Of a DNA stretch of 64,000 nt, positions 54,965-64,000 are shown piece by piece; position 1 is the stretch's first letter; each line of letters opens with the position of its first letter. The stretch is taken from the NCBI GenBank assembly GCA_034231615.1, contig CM067304.1:20204089-20268088 (forward strand). Reading direction: 5' to 3'. The notes beneath the pieces are model-generated. The model did no database searches, was not told where the DNA came from, and saw only the letters and a program-made list of their open reading frames with translations. Position numbers and translations under genes: made by a program. This DNA comes from Meghimatium bilineatum. Lineage: Eukaryota; Mollusca; Gastropoda; Stylommatophora; Philomycidae.

Positions 54965-55915
54965 ACCAAGATCAAAAGGCTGCAGTGAAGTTAGAGGGCG
55001 AACTCTCAGAGTGGTTTGAGGTACAGAGTGGAGTAAGGCAGGGATGCACACTATCCCCATATCTGTTCAACATCTACACAGAAATTATAATGAGGAATGT
55101 GAGAGAAGACATACACAACGCTGACTACCTAATCCCGGAAGTACGCTACGCAGACGACACAGTGCTTCTTTCAAATGATACAAAGGGATTGAAACAACTA
55201 ATCAAGAACACAAAGAAATATAGCGAAGCACAAAACTTGTTTTTAAACACGCAAAAAAACAAAAATCCTGTCAACAGATATAACAACACAACAACCAAAA
55301 ATCAGAATAGACAATACCGAGATAGAATGTGTGGATAAATTTGAATACTTAGGAGCAAACATCAACTGTGCAGGAGACTGCATGGCAGAAATAAGGAAGA
55401 GACTGGCAATGGTATATTGCAAAATAACACGGCTGAAAAACTTATGGAAAAACAATAAAATAGAAACGAAAGTGCTAATGTTACGAACGTTTATTTTTTC
55501 CGGTTGCAAAATACGGTTGTGAAACATGGACCCTAAGTAAAACAGCGGCAAAGAAGATCAACGCCTTCGAGCTGAAATGCTACAGTAAGATACTTAGAAT
55601 ATCATGGAAAGATAAAATCAGAAACTCAGACATTATAAACACATTGAATATTCCAGAGTGTTGGTTACTAAACACAATAACAAAAAGAAAACTACACCTG
55701 TTGGGTCATATAAAGAGATATAACTTTAGAAAGATAAATAATGGAGGGAAGAGTACCTGGAAAGAGGAGAAAGGGTAGACCAAGAAGACGATGGACTGAC
55801 GACATTAAAGATAACATAAATACATCGCTAGAAAATTCAAGCCACATCGCCCAAGACAGAGAGAGGTTCAAAGAGTTCATTGTGAAGACAACGTTCTGAA
55901 AAAATACGTCACATG
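54965..55915 (+). mobile_element. LINE ORF2 fragment with RT active site (family 3)
   Basis: The only RT catalytic block in the window: SGVRQGCTLSPYLFNIYTEI, then VRYADDTVLL (YADD at 55147-55158). Past a frame break come FEYLGANINCAGDCMAEIRK, CYSKILRISWKDKIRNSD, GRVPGKRRKGRPRRRWTDDI and HIAQDRERFKEFIVKTTF with the stop near 55900. Several frame shifts and stops. The 5' part (endonuclease, early RT) is missing. It lies between the two opposite 28-bp arrays. Confidence 0.88.
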
Positions 55916-56028
55916 ACACATGTCCGATATATGTCAATCGTTTTCTTATTGTTCTAGACACATATTGTGACTTGATGCCTTCTCTTACTTGCGTTTTATA
56001 GAAAACACTAGTGCATAATAAAGTTTTA

Positions 56029-56346
56029 TTTTCACTCTACCACTGATGTTGCAATATTTCCACTCTAACATTGATGTTACGATATTTCCACTCTAACATT
56101 GATGTTACAACATTTCCACTCTAACATTGATGTTACGATATTTCCACTCTAACATTAATGTTACAACATTTCCACTCTAACATTGATGTTGCAATATTTT
56201 CACTCTAACAATGATGTTACAACATTTCCACTCTAACATTGATGTTACAACATTTCCACTCTAACATTGATGTTACAACATTTCCACTCTAACATTGATG
56301 TTACGATATTTCCACTCTAACATTGATGTTACGATATTTCCACTCG
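56029..56346 (-). repeat. 28-bp minisatellite, about 11 units (orientation 2)
   Basis: Plus-strand unit TTTCCACTCTAACATTGATG then TTACGATA, the exact reverse complement of the unit at 54490-54686. Units are slightly more diverged (ACAACA or GCAATA in place of ACGATA). Confidence 0.95.
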
Positions 56347-56820
56347 GCGAACTGTTTAACTAGTGGCGCCTATCTAATATCCATTTATCCCTACAGTGTC
56401 ATATAACTAAACTGAACTAAAAAATTAAATTAAACTAAACTATATGTTAAAATTGTCGCCACGTCCTGAACAGGATATGCCAGCAACAAAAACGTAAAAC
56501 CAACAACACAGAATTACGTTTGTATGTAAATGTCCCGAGTAACAGAACACCAATTACAACATCGACAAACTATAAATGTCACGCTAAGAAAAAGTGACTG
56601 TTTCAGATGAATCATTGGTACGAACAATATTATGAAAGTTACCATCTGTCGCAGTTTTTCTCATTGTGTCTAGTAATACTCGTATATTCAGGAATGTATT
56701 TTGTCAGTTTTTCTCATTGTGTCTAGTAACGTATTCAGGAATGTATGCTGTCATTGTCATATGTGGTTAATAAATATGTTTATGTCCGTCACAGGTAATA
56801 GTGATCCTTTGTTACATCAA
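56347..56820. other. No gene recognised
   Basis: A TTTTTCTCATTGTGTCTAGT segment at about 56653 is repeated at about 56706, with GTATTCAGGAATGTAT following each. Otherwise unique. Confidence 0.5.
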
Positions 56821-56824
56821 TCAA

Positions 56825-57075
56825 TCTATATATATATATATATATATATTTATATCTATCTATTTATATCTATCCCTCCATCCATCCATCCATGAATTCA
56901 TCCATCAATTCTTCAATCCTTTAATTCATCCATCCATCCCTTCATTCATGAATTCTTTCATTCCTTCATCCATTAATCTACCATCTATCAATCCATCTGC
57001 CCATCCATCCATCCAACCATCCACCCATACACCAATCTATCCATTTATGCATGTATCCATCTATCCATCTTTCTA
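56825..57075 (+). repeat. AT and TCCA tetranucleotide repeats
   Basis: (AT)n followed by interrupted (CATC)n/(TCCA)n words. Confidence 0.9.
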
Positions 57076-57397
57076 TATATTTCGGTTTATTGCGGGAAGA
57101 TGTTTACTTCTTCCAAAGAAACAAATCAAATCATACATTATTTAACGAAACGGTTTTTCGGTAAAGACGCAGAAACCGGCACACCCAACGATCTGCGTGC
57201 TATGCTCTTAGTGCTCCCCACTGCCCCCTTGAATGACCCTGGGGATGGAGGAGTGCTCTCAGTTCGTTGTGCGCGTATCGATTCATCAGTTGCAGAAGTT
57301 GTATCTCCGAGTCACGGATGCTGTATGAAATTACACATAATATTAAAAAGTTGAAATGTAGACACATCTCCTGTAAAGAACCATATTTTCTTATATA

Positions 57398-58385
<988 letters not shown>

Positions 58386-58679
58386 TCTTTTCTATCTATC
58401 CATCTATTTATATATGCTAATATATTTGACTACATACATTGTTTCAATAGTTCTTGTACTCTCTCCACTCCTCACATGATCAATTTTTTTTGGTATTTTT
58501 TTTTTGATGATGATTTTCTTGCACACGTAGTGCTCTCTCCACTCCTCACATGATCTCTTCTTTTTTTATTATTTTTTTTGATGATTTTCCTTGCACACGT
58601 AGTATCTTTCTCTCAGGTTCATTAGTTAGTGTCTACGTTTAACATTTATAACATAATGTTGGTATGTTTGTTTGTTTGT
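58386..58679. other. No gene; short direct duplication
   Basis: CTCTCCACTCCTCACATGAT occurs at about 58459 and 58533 with T-rich sequence and GATGATTTTC after each. Confidence 0.6.
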
Positions 58680-58796
58680 TTTGCGTTCGCTCCATTGTAA
58701 CCAGCATGGATATCCGTGCGATTTCCGCCTGGAGCGTGATTAAGTTGTGCCACCGTTATGCGCCTTGTAGGCCTAGCACATTCGATTTCGGCATGT
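58680..58796 (-). mobile_element. SINE-like family C
   Basis: Reverse complement of the 25680-25796 type: CCGAAATCGAATGTGCTAGG, CGGTGGCACAACTTAATC, GGCGGAAATCGCACGGATAT, GGAGCGAACGCAAAAC. Confidence 0.72.
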
Positions 58797-58859
58797 CTTG
58801 ACAAATCGGGCGCGCAACCCTAACCTGTGACAGCCTTACTATCTGTCGCCAGGCAGCGA

Positions 58860-59300
58860 ATGTGTACTGACTCTACGCCGGGACGGTTTGTTCTTCACGT
58901 CTGTCTTGCACGAAGCCTTCCGCATCCAGTGAACTTGCCTCGTGTAATTAGACGTATTGTGCCCGTGCTCATCGGTACTGAACCTTTTCTCTTCCTCAAG
59001 CCTGGTTCCGGTTTAGGAAGAACTTGACAGAAGAGTTGGGCTCGGGCTCGTTCGCCTTCTTAGCCGAAGCGTTGCTAATCAACTTCGTGAGCCCCTCGTC
59101 CAGGTCTGAATCTGTACACATATTTAGGACCGTTAGAACATGCATTTTGTTCTAGAGCTGAACAGTGCTTGTCACCTCGGACTGCTATTCCTGTGTCCAT
59201 CGGGTACTGAACCTTTTCTTTCCGCGAGCATGCTTCCGGTATAGGAAAGACCCGACAGTAGAGTTGGGCCCAGGCTGGGATCACCGGTAACTAGAAACTT
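58860..59300 (-). repeat. Unknown repeat G, two internal copies
   Basis: Two related segments, one covering about 58870-59050 and one about 59170-59290, share GTACTGAACCTTTTCT and AGAGTTGGG. The minus-strand peptides are comparable (AQLFCQVLPKPEPGLRKRKG and AQLYCRVFPIPEACSRKEKV). A third copy in opposite orientation is at 63797-64000. Class unknown; it may be a decayed coding element. Confidence 0.6.
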
Positions 59301-59740
59301 GTCTCGAGCAAACAATGCTTTAGTTCAGATTTCATCGAACCGTTTTCCGTTCTCTTTGCACATGACGCTGTCTCTAGCGCTGTGCATATTTTGTAGTGTA
59401 CTCATTGTGCTTTTATTTTTATTGGGAGATCTGCCTGCTTCGTACTGACTACATTGGCCGCCCTCCAATGCTTCTACCAGACTTTCTAGCTTCACTGTGT
59501 GTCGACAGTGTTGCTGCAGTGTTGTCTTTTTTGCGGTCAATGACTTTCCATCTGTTACCTCCACATTCACGGACACGATCCCCAAAAGGTTTAGCCAGAA
59601 TCAGCACGAGCCGCTGTATTTCTGTTACTAGGGTGCGCCACGAGGAGGCACTTTTGGGATCTTGGTTATCTGTTAACCTGGGTCCGCCAAGAGCAATGCG
59701 TTCCCTTTGCACCCCTAATGTTGGTATGAAATTTTGAATT
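59301..59740. other. Unidentified GC-richer block
   Basis: Higher GC than its surroundings and open for about 85-110 codons in more than one frame, but no domain is recognised. It may belong to the same element as repeat G. Confidence 0.35.
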
Positions 59741-59911
59741 TCATATTTTCCATTTGTCTTCCATAGACACAGATGTGTATTTCATGATTGATGTAAGTTC
59801 ATAATACACACAATTGGTTATTTGAATCCTTGTCTCAATCTCCGTGTCCATTCTTCATTCATCTGTAAAACTGCTCCCAAGACATTTACATTTCTGCGCT
59901 ACTTTCAGTAG

Positions 59912-60128
<217 letters not shown>

Positions 60129-60330
60129 AGATGGACAGATATATATATATATATAATATGTCTGTCTGAATGTCTGTCTGAATGTCTGTCTGTCTGTCTG
60201 TCTGTATGTTTATCAATATCCATATGTCTATCTATCTATATATCGATATCTGTCCATTTATCAAACTAAACGTCCATCATCCACTCATCAATCTTTCTAT
60301 CTATCTACCTATTTATCTATATATCCGCTA
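60129..60330. repeat. (GTCT)n/(TATC)n-rich sequence
   Basis: Interrupted TGTCTGTC and TATCTATC words. Confidence 0.85.
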
Positions 60331-60480
60331 TTTATTCCTTTGTACGGTGCAGGGTCTGGAAGTAGAAGGGTGCTCTATAGATGACTTTGTTATATACTTC
60401 ATATGTATTTGTTTCTGCTGCCTCCTTTATTCCTGTAATCCATGATTTGCAATGTCTGCATCTGGCTTTGTATCTGTTGC
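60330..60480 (-). mobile_element. LINE 3' end (family 4)
   Basis: Minus strand: SNRYKARCRHCKSWITGIKE, then AAETNTYEVYNKVIYRAPFY, collinear with GYKARGRPCKRWITEIKE at 18280. The (GATA)-type tail is at the left (60295-60325). Confidence 0.75.
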
Positions 60481-60660
60481 TTCTGAATAGCATTGTTGTT
60501 GGTTGTTTTTTTTTGGGGGGGGGGGGTAGGGGAGAGGGGGCGCCCCCTCCTTTCTCACACAAAGAGGTAAATACTAAGTTAATTATAAAAGTTACTGAAT
60601 ATAACTATCAATAGAAATAAATTAGAAATGTATAGTTTTTCTGACATCCTCCGATATTTT
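60481..60660. other. Poly-T/poly-G tract and unique sequence
   Basis: A T9 run followed by G12 at 60505-60530; no gene. Confidence 0.6.
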
Positions 60661-60664
60661 GGTT

Positions 60665-61024
60665 ATTTATATTTCTCACAAAAGACGCATGAGATGGCTT
60701 GGTCATGTGAAAAAAAAGCATGTCAATTGATCGCATGTCCAATGTAATTCTCTTTAGAGGTCTCTCATCTCTAGACGACAAAGGCGCAGACCAAACCTGA
60801 GGTCTGGGAGGCAAAGGCGCAGACCAAACCTGAGGTATAAGGATATCTGTAAAACAGTTGTGAACGAATTCAAGATCGATATTGATCCGCTGGAAGATCT
60901 GTCCTGTGATTGTAAAGCAATGGGTGCTGAATTACGGCGAGATATAAGATTGTCTGAAGTGACCATGGGAGAACTTTTAGAAAACATGCGACGTAGACGA
61001 AGAGCGCCTACATCCTTAAACTGA
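60665..61024 (+). mobile_element. LINE ORF2 C-terminal fragment
   Basis: Encodes RRMRWLGHVKKKHVN-like sequence with frame breaks, RRQRRRPNLRYKDICKTVVN, EFKIDIDPLEDLSCDCKAMG, AELRRDIRLSEVTMGELLEN and MRRRRRAPTSLN with the stop at 61021. An 18-bp internal duplication (AAGGCGCAGACCAAACCTGA) doubles part of the Arg-rich block. It ends exactly where the 41-bp array begins. Confidence 0.82.
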
Positions 61025-61025
61025 A

Positions 61026-62708
61026 ATCTGTCATGTATATTCAGTTCTCGCTCCTACAGATCACAAATCTGTCATGTATATTCAGCTCTCGCTCCTACAG
61101 ATCACAAATCTGTCATGTATATTCAGCTCTCGCTCCTACAGATCACAAATCTGTCATGTATATTCAGCTCTCGCTCCTACAGATCACAAATCTGTCATGT
61201 ATATTCAGCTCTCGCTCCTACAGATCACAAATCTGTCATGTATATTCAGCTCTCGCTCCTACAGATCACAAATCTGTCATGTATATTCAGCTCTCGCTCC
61301 TACAGATCACAAATCTGTCATGTATATTCAGCTCTCGCTCCTACAGATCACAAATCTGTCATGTATATTCAGCTCTCGCTCCTACAGATCACAAATCTGT
61401 CATGTATATTCAGCTCTCGCTCCTACAGATCACAAATCTGTCATGTATATTCAGCTCTCGCTCCTACAGATCACAAATCTGTCATGTATATTCAGCTCTC
61501 GCTCCTACAGATCACAAATCTGTCATGTATATTCAGCTCTCGCTCCTACAGATCACAAATCTGTCATGTATATTCAGCTCTCGCTCCTACAGATCACAAA
61601 TCTGTCATGTATATTCAGCTCTCGCTCCTACAGATCACAAATCTGTCATGTATATTCAGCTCTCGCTCCTACAGATCACAAATCTGTCATGTATATTCAG
61701 CTCTCGCTCCTACAGATCACAAATCTGTCATGTATATTCAGCTCTCGCTCCTACAGATCACAAATCTGTCATGTATATTCAGCTCTCGCTCCTACAGATC
61801 ACAAATCTGTCATGTATATTCAGCTCTCGCTCCTACAGATCACAAATCTGTCATGTATATTCAGCTCTCGCTCCTACAGATCACAAATCTGTCATGTATA
61901 TTCAGCTCTCGCTCCTACAGATAACAAATCTGTCATGTATATTCAGCTCTCGCTCCTACAGATCACAAATCTGTCATGTATATTCAGCTCTCGCTCCTAC
62001 AGATCACAAATCTGTCATGTATATTCAGCTCTCGCTCCTACAGATCACAAATCTGTCATGTATATTCAGCTCTCGCTCCTACAGATCACAAATCTGTCAT
62101 GTATATTCAGCTCTCGCTCCTACAGATCACAAATCTGTCATGTATATTCAGCTCTCGCTCCTACAGATCACAAATCTGTCATGTATATTCAGCTCTCGCT
62201 CCTACAGATCACAAATCTGTCATGTATATTCAGCTCTCGCTCCTACAGATCACAAATCTGTCATGTATATTCAGCTCTCGCTCCTACAGATCACAAATCT
62301 GTCATGTATATTCAGCTCTCGCTCCTACAGATCACAAATCTGTCATGTATATTCAGCTCTCGCTCCTACAGATCACAAATCTGTCATGTATATTCAGCTC
62401 TCGCTCCTACAGATCACAAATCTGTCATGTATATTCAGCTCTCGCTCCTACAGATCACAAATCTGTCATGTATATTCAGCTCTCGCTCCTACAGATCACA
62501 AATCTGTCATGTATATTCAGCTCTCGCTCCTACAGATCACAAATCTGTCATGTATATTCAGCTCTCGCTCCTACAGATCACAAATCTGTCATGTATATTC
62601 AGCTCTCGCTCCTACAGATCACAAATCTGTCATGTATATTCAGCTCTCGCTCCTACAGATAACAAATCTCTCATGTATATTCAGTTCTCGCCCCTACTGA
62701 TCACAAAT
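61026..62708 (+). repeat. 41-bp satellite, about 41 units
   Basis: Unit CTGTCATGTATATTCAGCTC, TCGCTCCTACAGATCACAAA, T. Almost every unit is identical; changes occur in the first unit (AGTTCTCG), one interior unit (ATAACAAAT near 61922) and the last two. 41 is not a multiple of three and the unit has no stop in any forward frame. All three forward frames are therefore open and give the same 41-residue repeat. Not a gene: no splice, promoter or domain support. Confidence 0.97.
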
Positions 62709-62914
62709 CGAGAAAATCTGCCACCAGAAAAGTTGCTATTTGAGGGTTTCATAGTCCATTTGATATTTTGAAGTGGATCAAAACAGTTACGGACTTGTAC
62801 AGAGTTCGCTGATGGTAACCTGCAGTCATGAACTCATAACTTTACACTCTTGCTCACTGTGACATGGGGCTAGACTTTCACTTTCAGCGTCCCAGTGTTG
62901 CAGCTCATCATAAA
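62709..62914. other. No feature recognised
   Basis: A phrase at 62745-62765 (TTTCATAGTCCATTTG) recurs near 63175 (TTTCGTAGTCCATTTG). No gene. Confidence 0.45.
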
Positions 62915-63085
62915 GTTACTGTCAGGAACTCAATATTGTTTTGTTTCTTAAAGTCACTAACTGTCTGGAACTCAATATTGTTTTGTTTCTTAAAGTCACT
63001 AACTGTCAGGAACTCTATATTGTTTTGTTTCTTAAAGTCACTAACTGTCAGGAACTCTATATTGTTTTGCTTCTTAAAGTCACTG
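62915..63085 (+). repeat. 42-bp minisatellite, 4 units
   Basis: Unit ACTGTCAGGAACTCAATATT, GTTTTGTTTCTTAAAGTCAC, TA. Fourteen codons per unit, open on both strands. Confidence 0.93.
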
Positions 63086-63419
63086 ATAATTGACTTGATC
63101 TGATTATAGTAAGGCCTACTATAGGATTGACAATCTGCAATCATCAACCACGAGAGAAACTGCTCTATATTGAGTTTCGTAGTCCATTTGTATTGTATTT
63201 ACACTGCCTTGTTTCCTGACCAATTGTAAAGACCAAAAAATTACATCATCATCATGATTACAGCAGGTTCACATATGCCATGAACAGTCATCCAGAATTG
63301 TCTTGAGTGCAGACTACACACAGCTGAGGTTATATTCGTTTATCGGACTTTTTTCCGCGGCTAATTGATCCGTCGACACAAACTACAAAGTGGCCAATGA
63401 TCTTCGTCTTCTCTTTCTT

Positions 63420-63562
63420 CAGCGTTCATTTTCAAACTCCCGTTGAATCTCTCTTTTAGCAGGACAATGGTTCTACTAGATTTACATCAGAATGTAGTTC
63501 AGACAACGGAATTGCGCTGTATCGCACTTGTATTTGCGCGTAAGGTTCGACACCTCTGTCGT
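63420..63562 (-). mobile_element. SINE-like family B
   Basis: Minus strand: GTGTCGAACCTTACGCGCAA, ATTCCGTTGTCTGAACTACA, AAAAGAGAGATTCAACGGGA, GTTTGAAAATGAACGCTG and (GAA)n. A clean single copy without satellite expansion. Confidence 0.75.
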
Positions 63563-63796
63563 AAGCAATAATCAGTTTCACTAGCCAAGATTCATGATGC
63601 TGTTTGAGATCAGTTCGTCGGGCTATTCTAGAGAGGGGAATAGATGTGAGGTGCAGTGCCACAATATGTTCAGTTTTCTATCCAAGAGAGGGCAATATCG
63701 TTATGTTCTTTCAGTCCATCATTTTCGAGGAAAATGTAGATAAAAGAGGATCATCCTCCGAACGATAAATAGAAGTATATGAAGACATGGTTCTTC

Positions 63797-64000
63797 ATCA
63801 CATTTCTTTAGGGCGAAAGAGCCATGGTCCAACTCCTCTGCTGAGTTCTTCCCCTTAAGGATCCAGGCTCACGGATGAGAAACGGTTCAGTACCCAATGG
63901 GCACAGGCACAGCACGTCCAATTACACGAGGCAAGTTCATAGACAGTGGAACACCTCGTTCAGTCAGACGAGAGCAAAAAATCGTCTGGACGTAGAGTCT
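63797..64000 (+). repeat. Unknown repeat G, third copy, cut by the window edge
   Basis: In opposite orientation to 58860-59300. It shares GGTTCAGTACC, ATTACACGAGGCAAGTTCA and TACGT(C/G)...GAGTC. The plus-strand peptide MGTGTARPITRGKFIDSGTP parallels MSTGTIRLITRGKFTGCG on the minus strand at 58870-58970. Confidence 0.6.

Noticed and set aside
61026-62708. Long open frames of 555, 565, 269 and 228 codons
   Set aside because: They are one 41-bp satellite read in three phases; no domain, splice signal or independent start supports a gene.

Overview
The window reads as nuclear DNA of an invertebrate animal. It is AT-rich, almost without genes, and packed with non-LTR retrotransposon (LINE) debris, SINE-like repeats, a mariner, a hAT-like remnant and an unusually dense set of minisatellites. 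Only one host gene is clear: the first large coding exon (21197-23193, + strand) of a cyclic-nucleotide-gated (CNG) cation channel. It has a real splice donor, so the organism is an intron-bearing eukaryote. The channel type and the RNase H-bearing LINE tails suit a mollusc or another protostome, but the species cannot be fixed from this sequence.

Layout. 1-6 kb: GT-rich repeat, LINE fragments and a 31-bp minisatellite. 6.2-7 kb: a LINE end plus SINE whose junction is duplicated in inverted orientation. 7-10 kb: degenerate GTCAGT repeats, a tRNA-derived SINE and a 44-bp array. 10-15 kb: a nested LINE insertion, then 35-, 27- and 32-bp arrays. 15-20 kb: LINE pieces, two foldback structures and several short arrays. 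20.5-23.2 kb: the CNG channel exon. 24-36 kb: a SINE-derived 40-bp satellite, LINE pieces, a 21-bp array open on both strands and a LINE-derived 33-bp array. 38-40 kb: two LINE 3' ends in the same orientation. 40-46 kb: a stepwise compound microsatellite, LINEs and a long degenerate 36-bp array. 48-56 kb: SINEs inserted in LINEs, a decayed hAT-like element and two copies of one 28-bp array in opposite orientations. 57-64 kb: an internally deleted mariner, AT hairpins, an unknown repeat and a nearly perfect 41-bp satellite of about 41 units.

The best-supported story is structural. A SINE-like family (called A here, about 275 bp) is delimited by target-site duplications of 10-14 bp in four copies. 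At least four minisatellites have units that are pieces of a neighbouring transposable element (SINE B, two LINEs and the hAT-like element), and a fifth lies inside a TSD-bounded SINE insertion. The local genome therefore seems prone to turning transposon ends into tandem repeats. Coding-looking frames in the arrays are by-products of repeat periodicity. No CRISPR array, operon, rRNA or intact tRNA gene was found. Apart from the CNG exon I see no gene that works with another; the rest is repeat turnover. Repeat family names A-H are my own labels.
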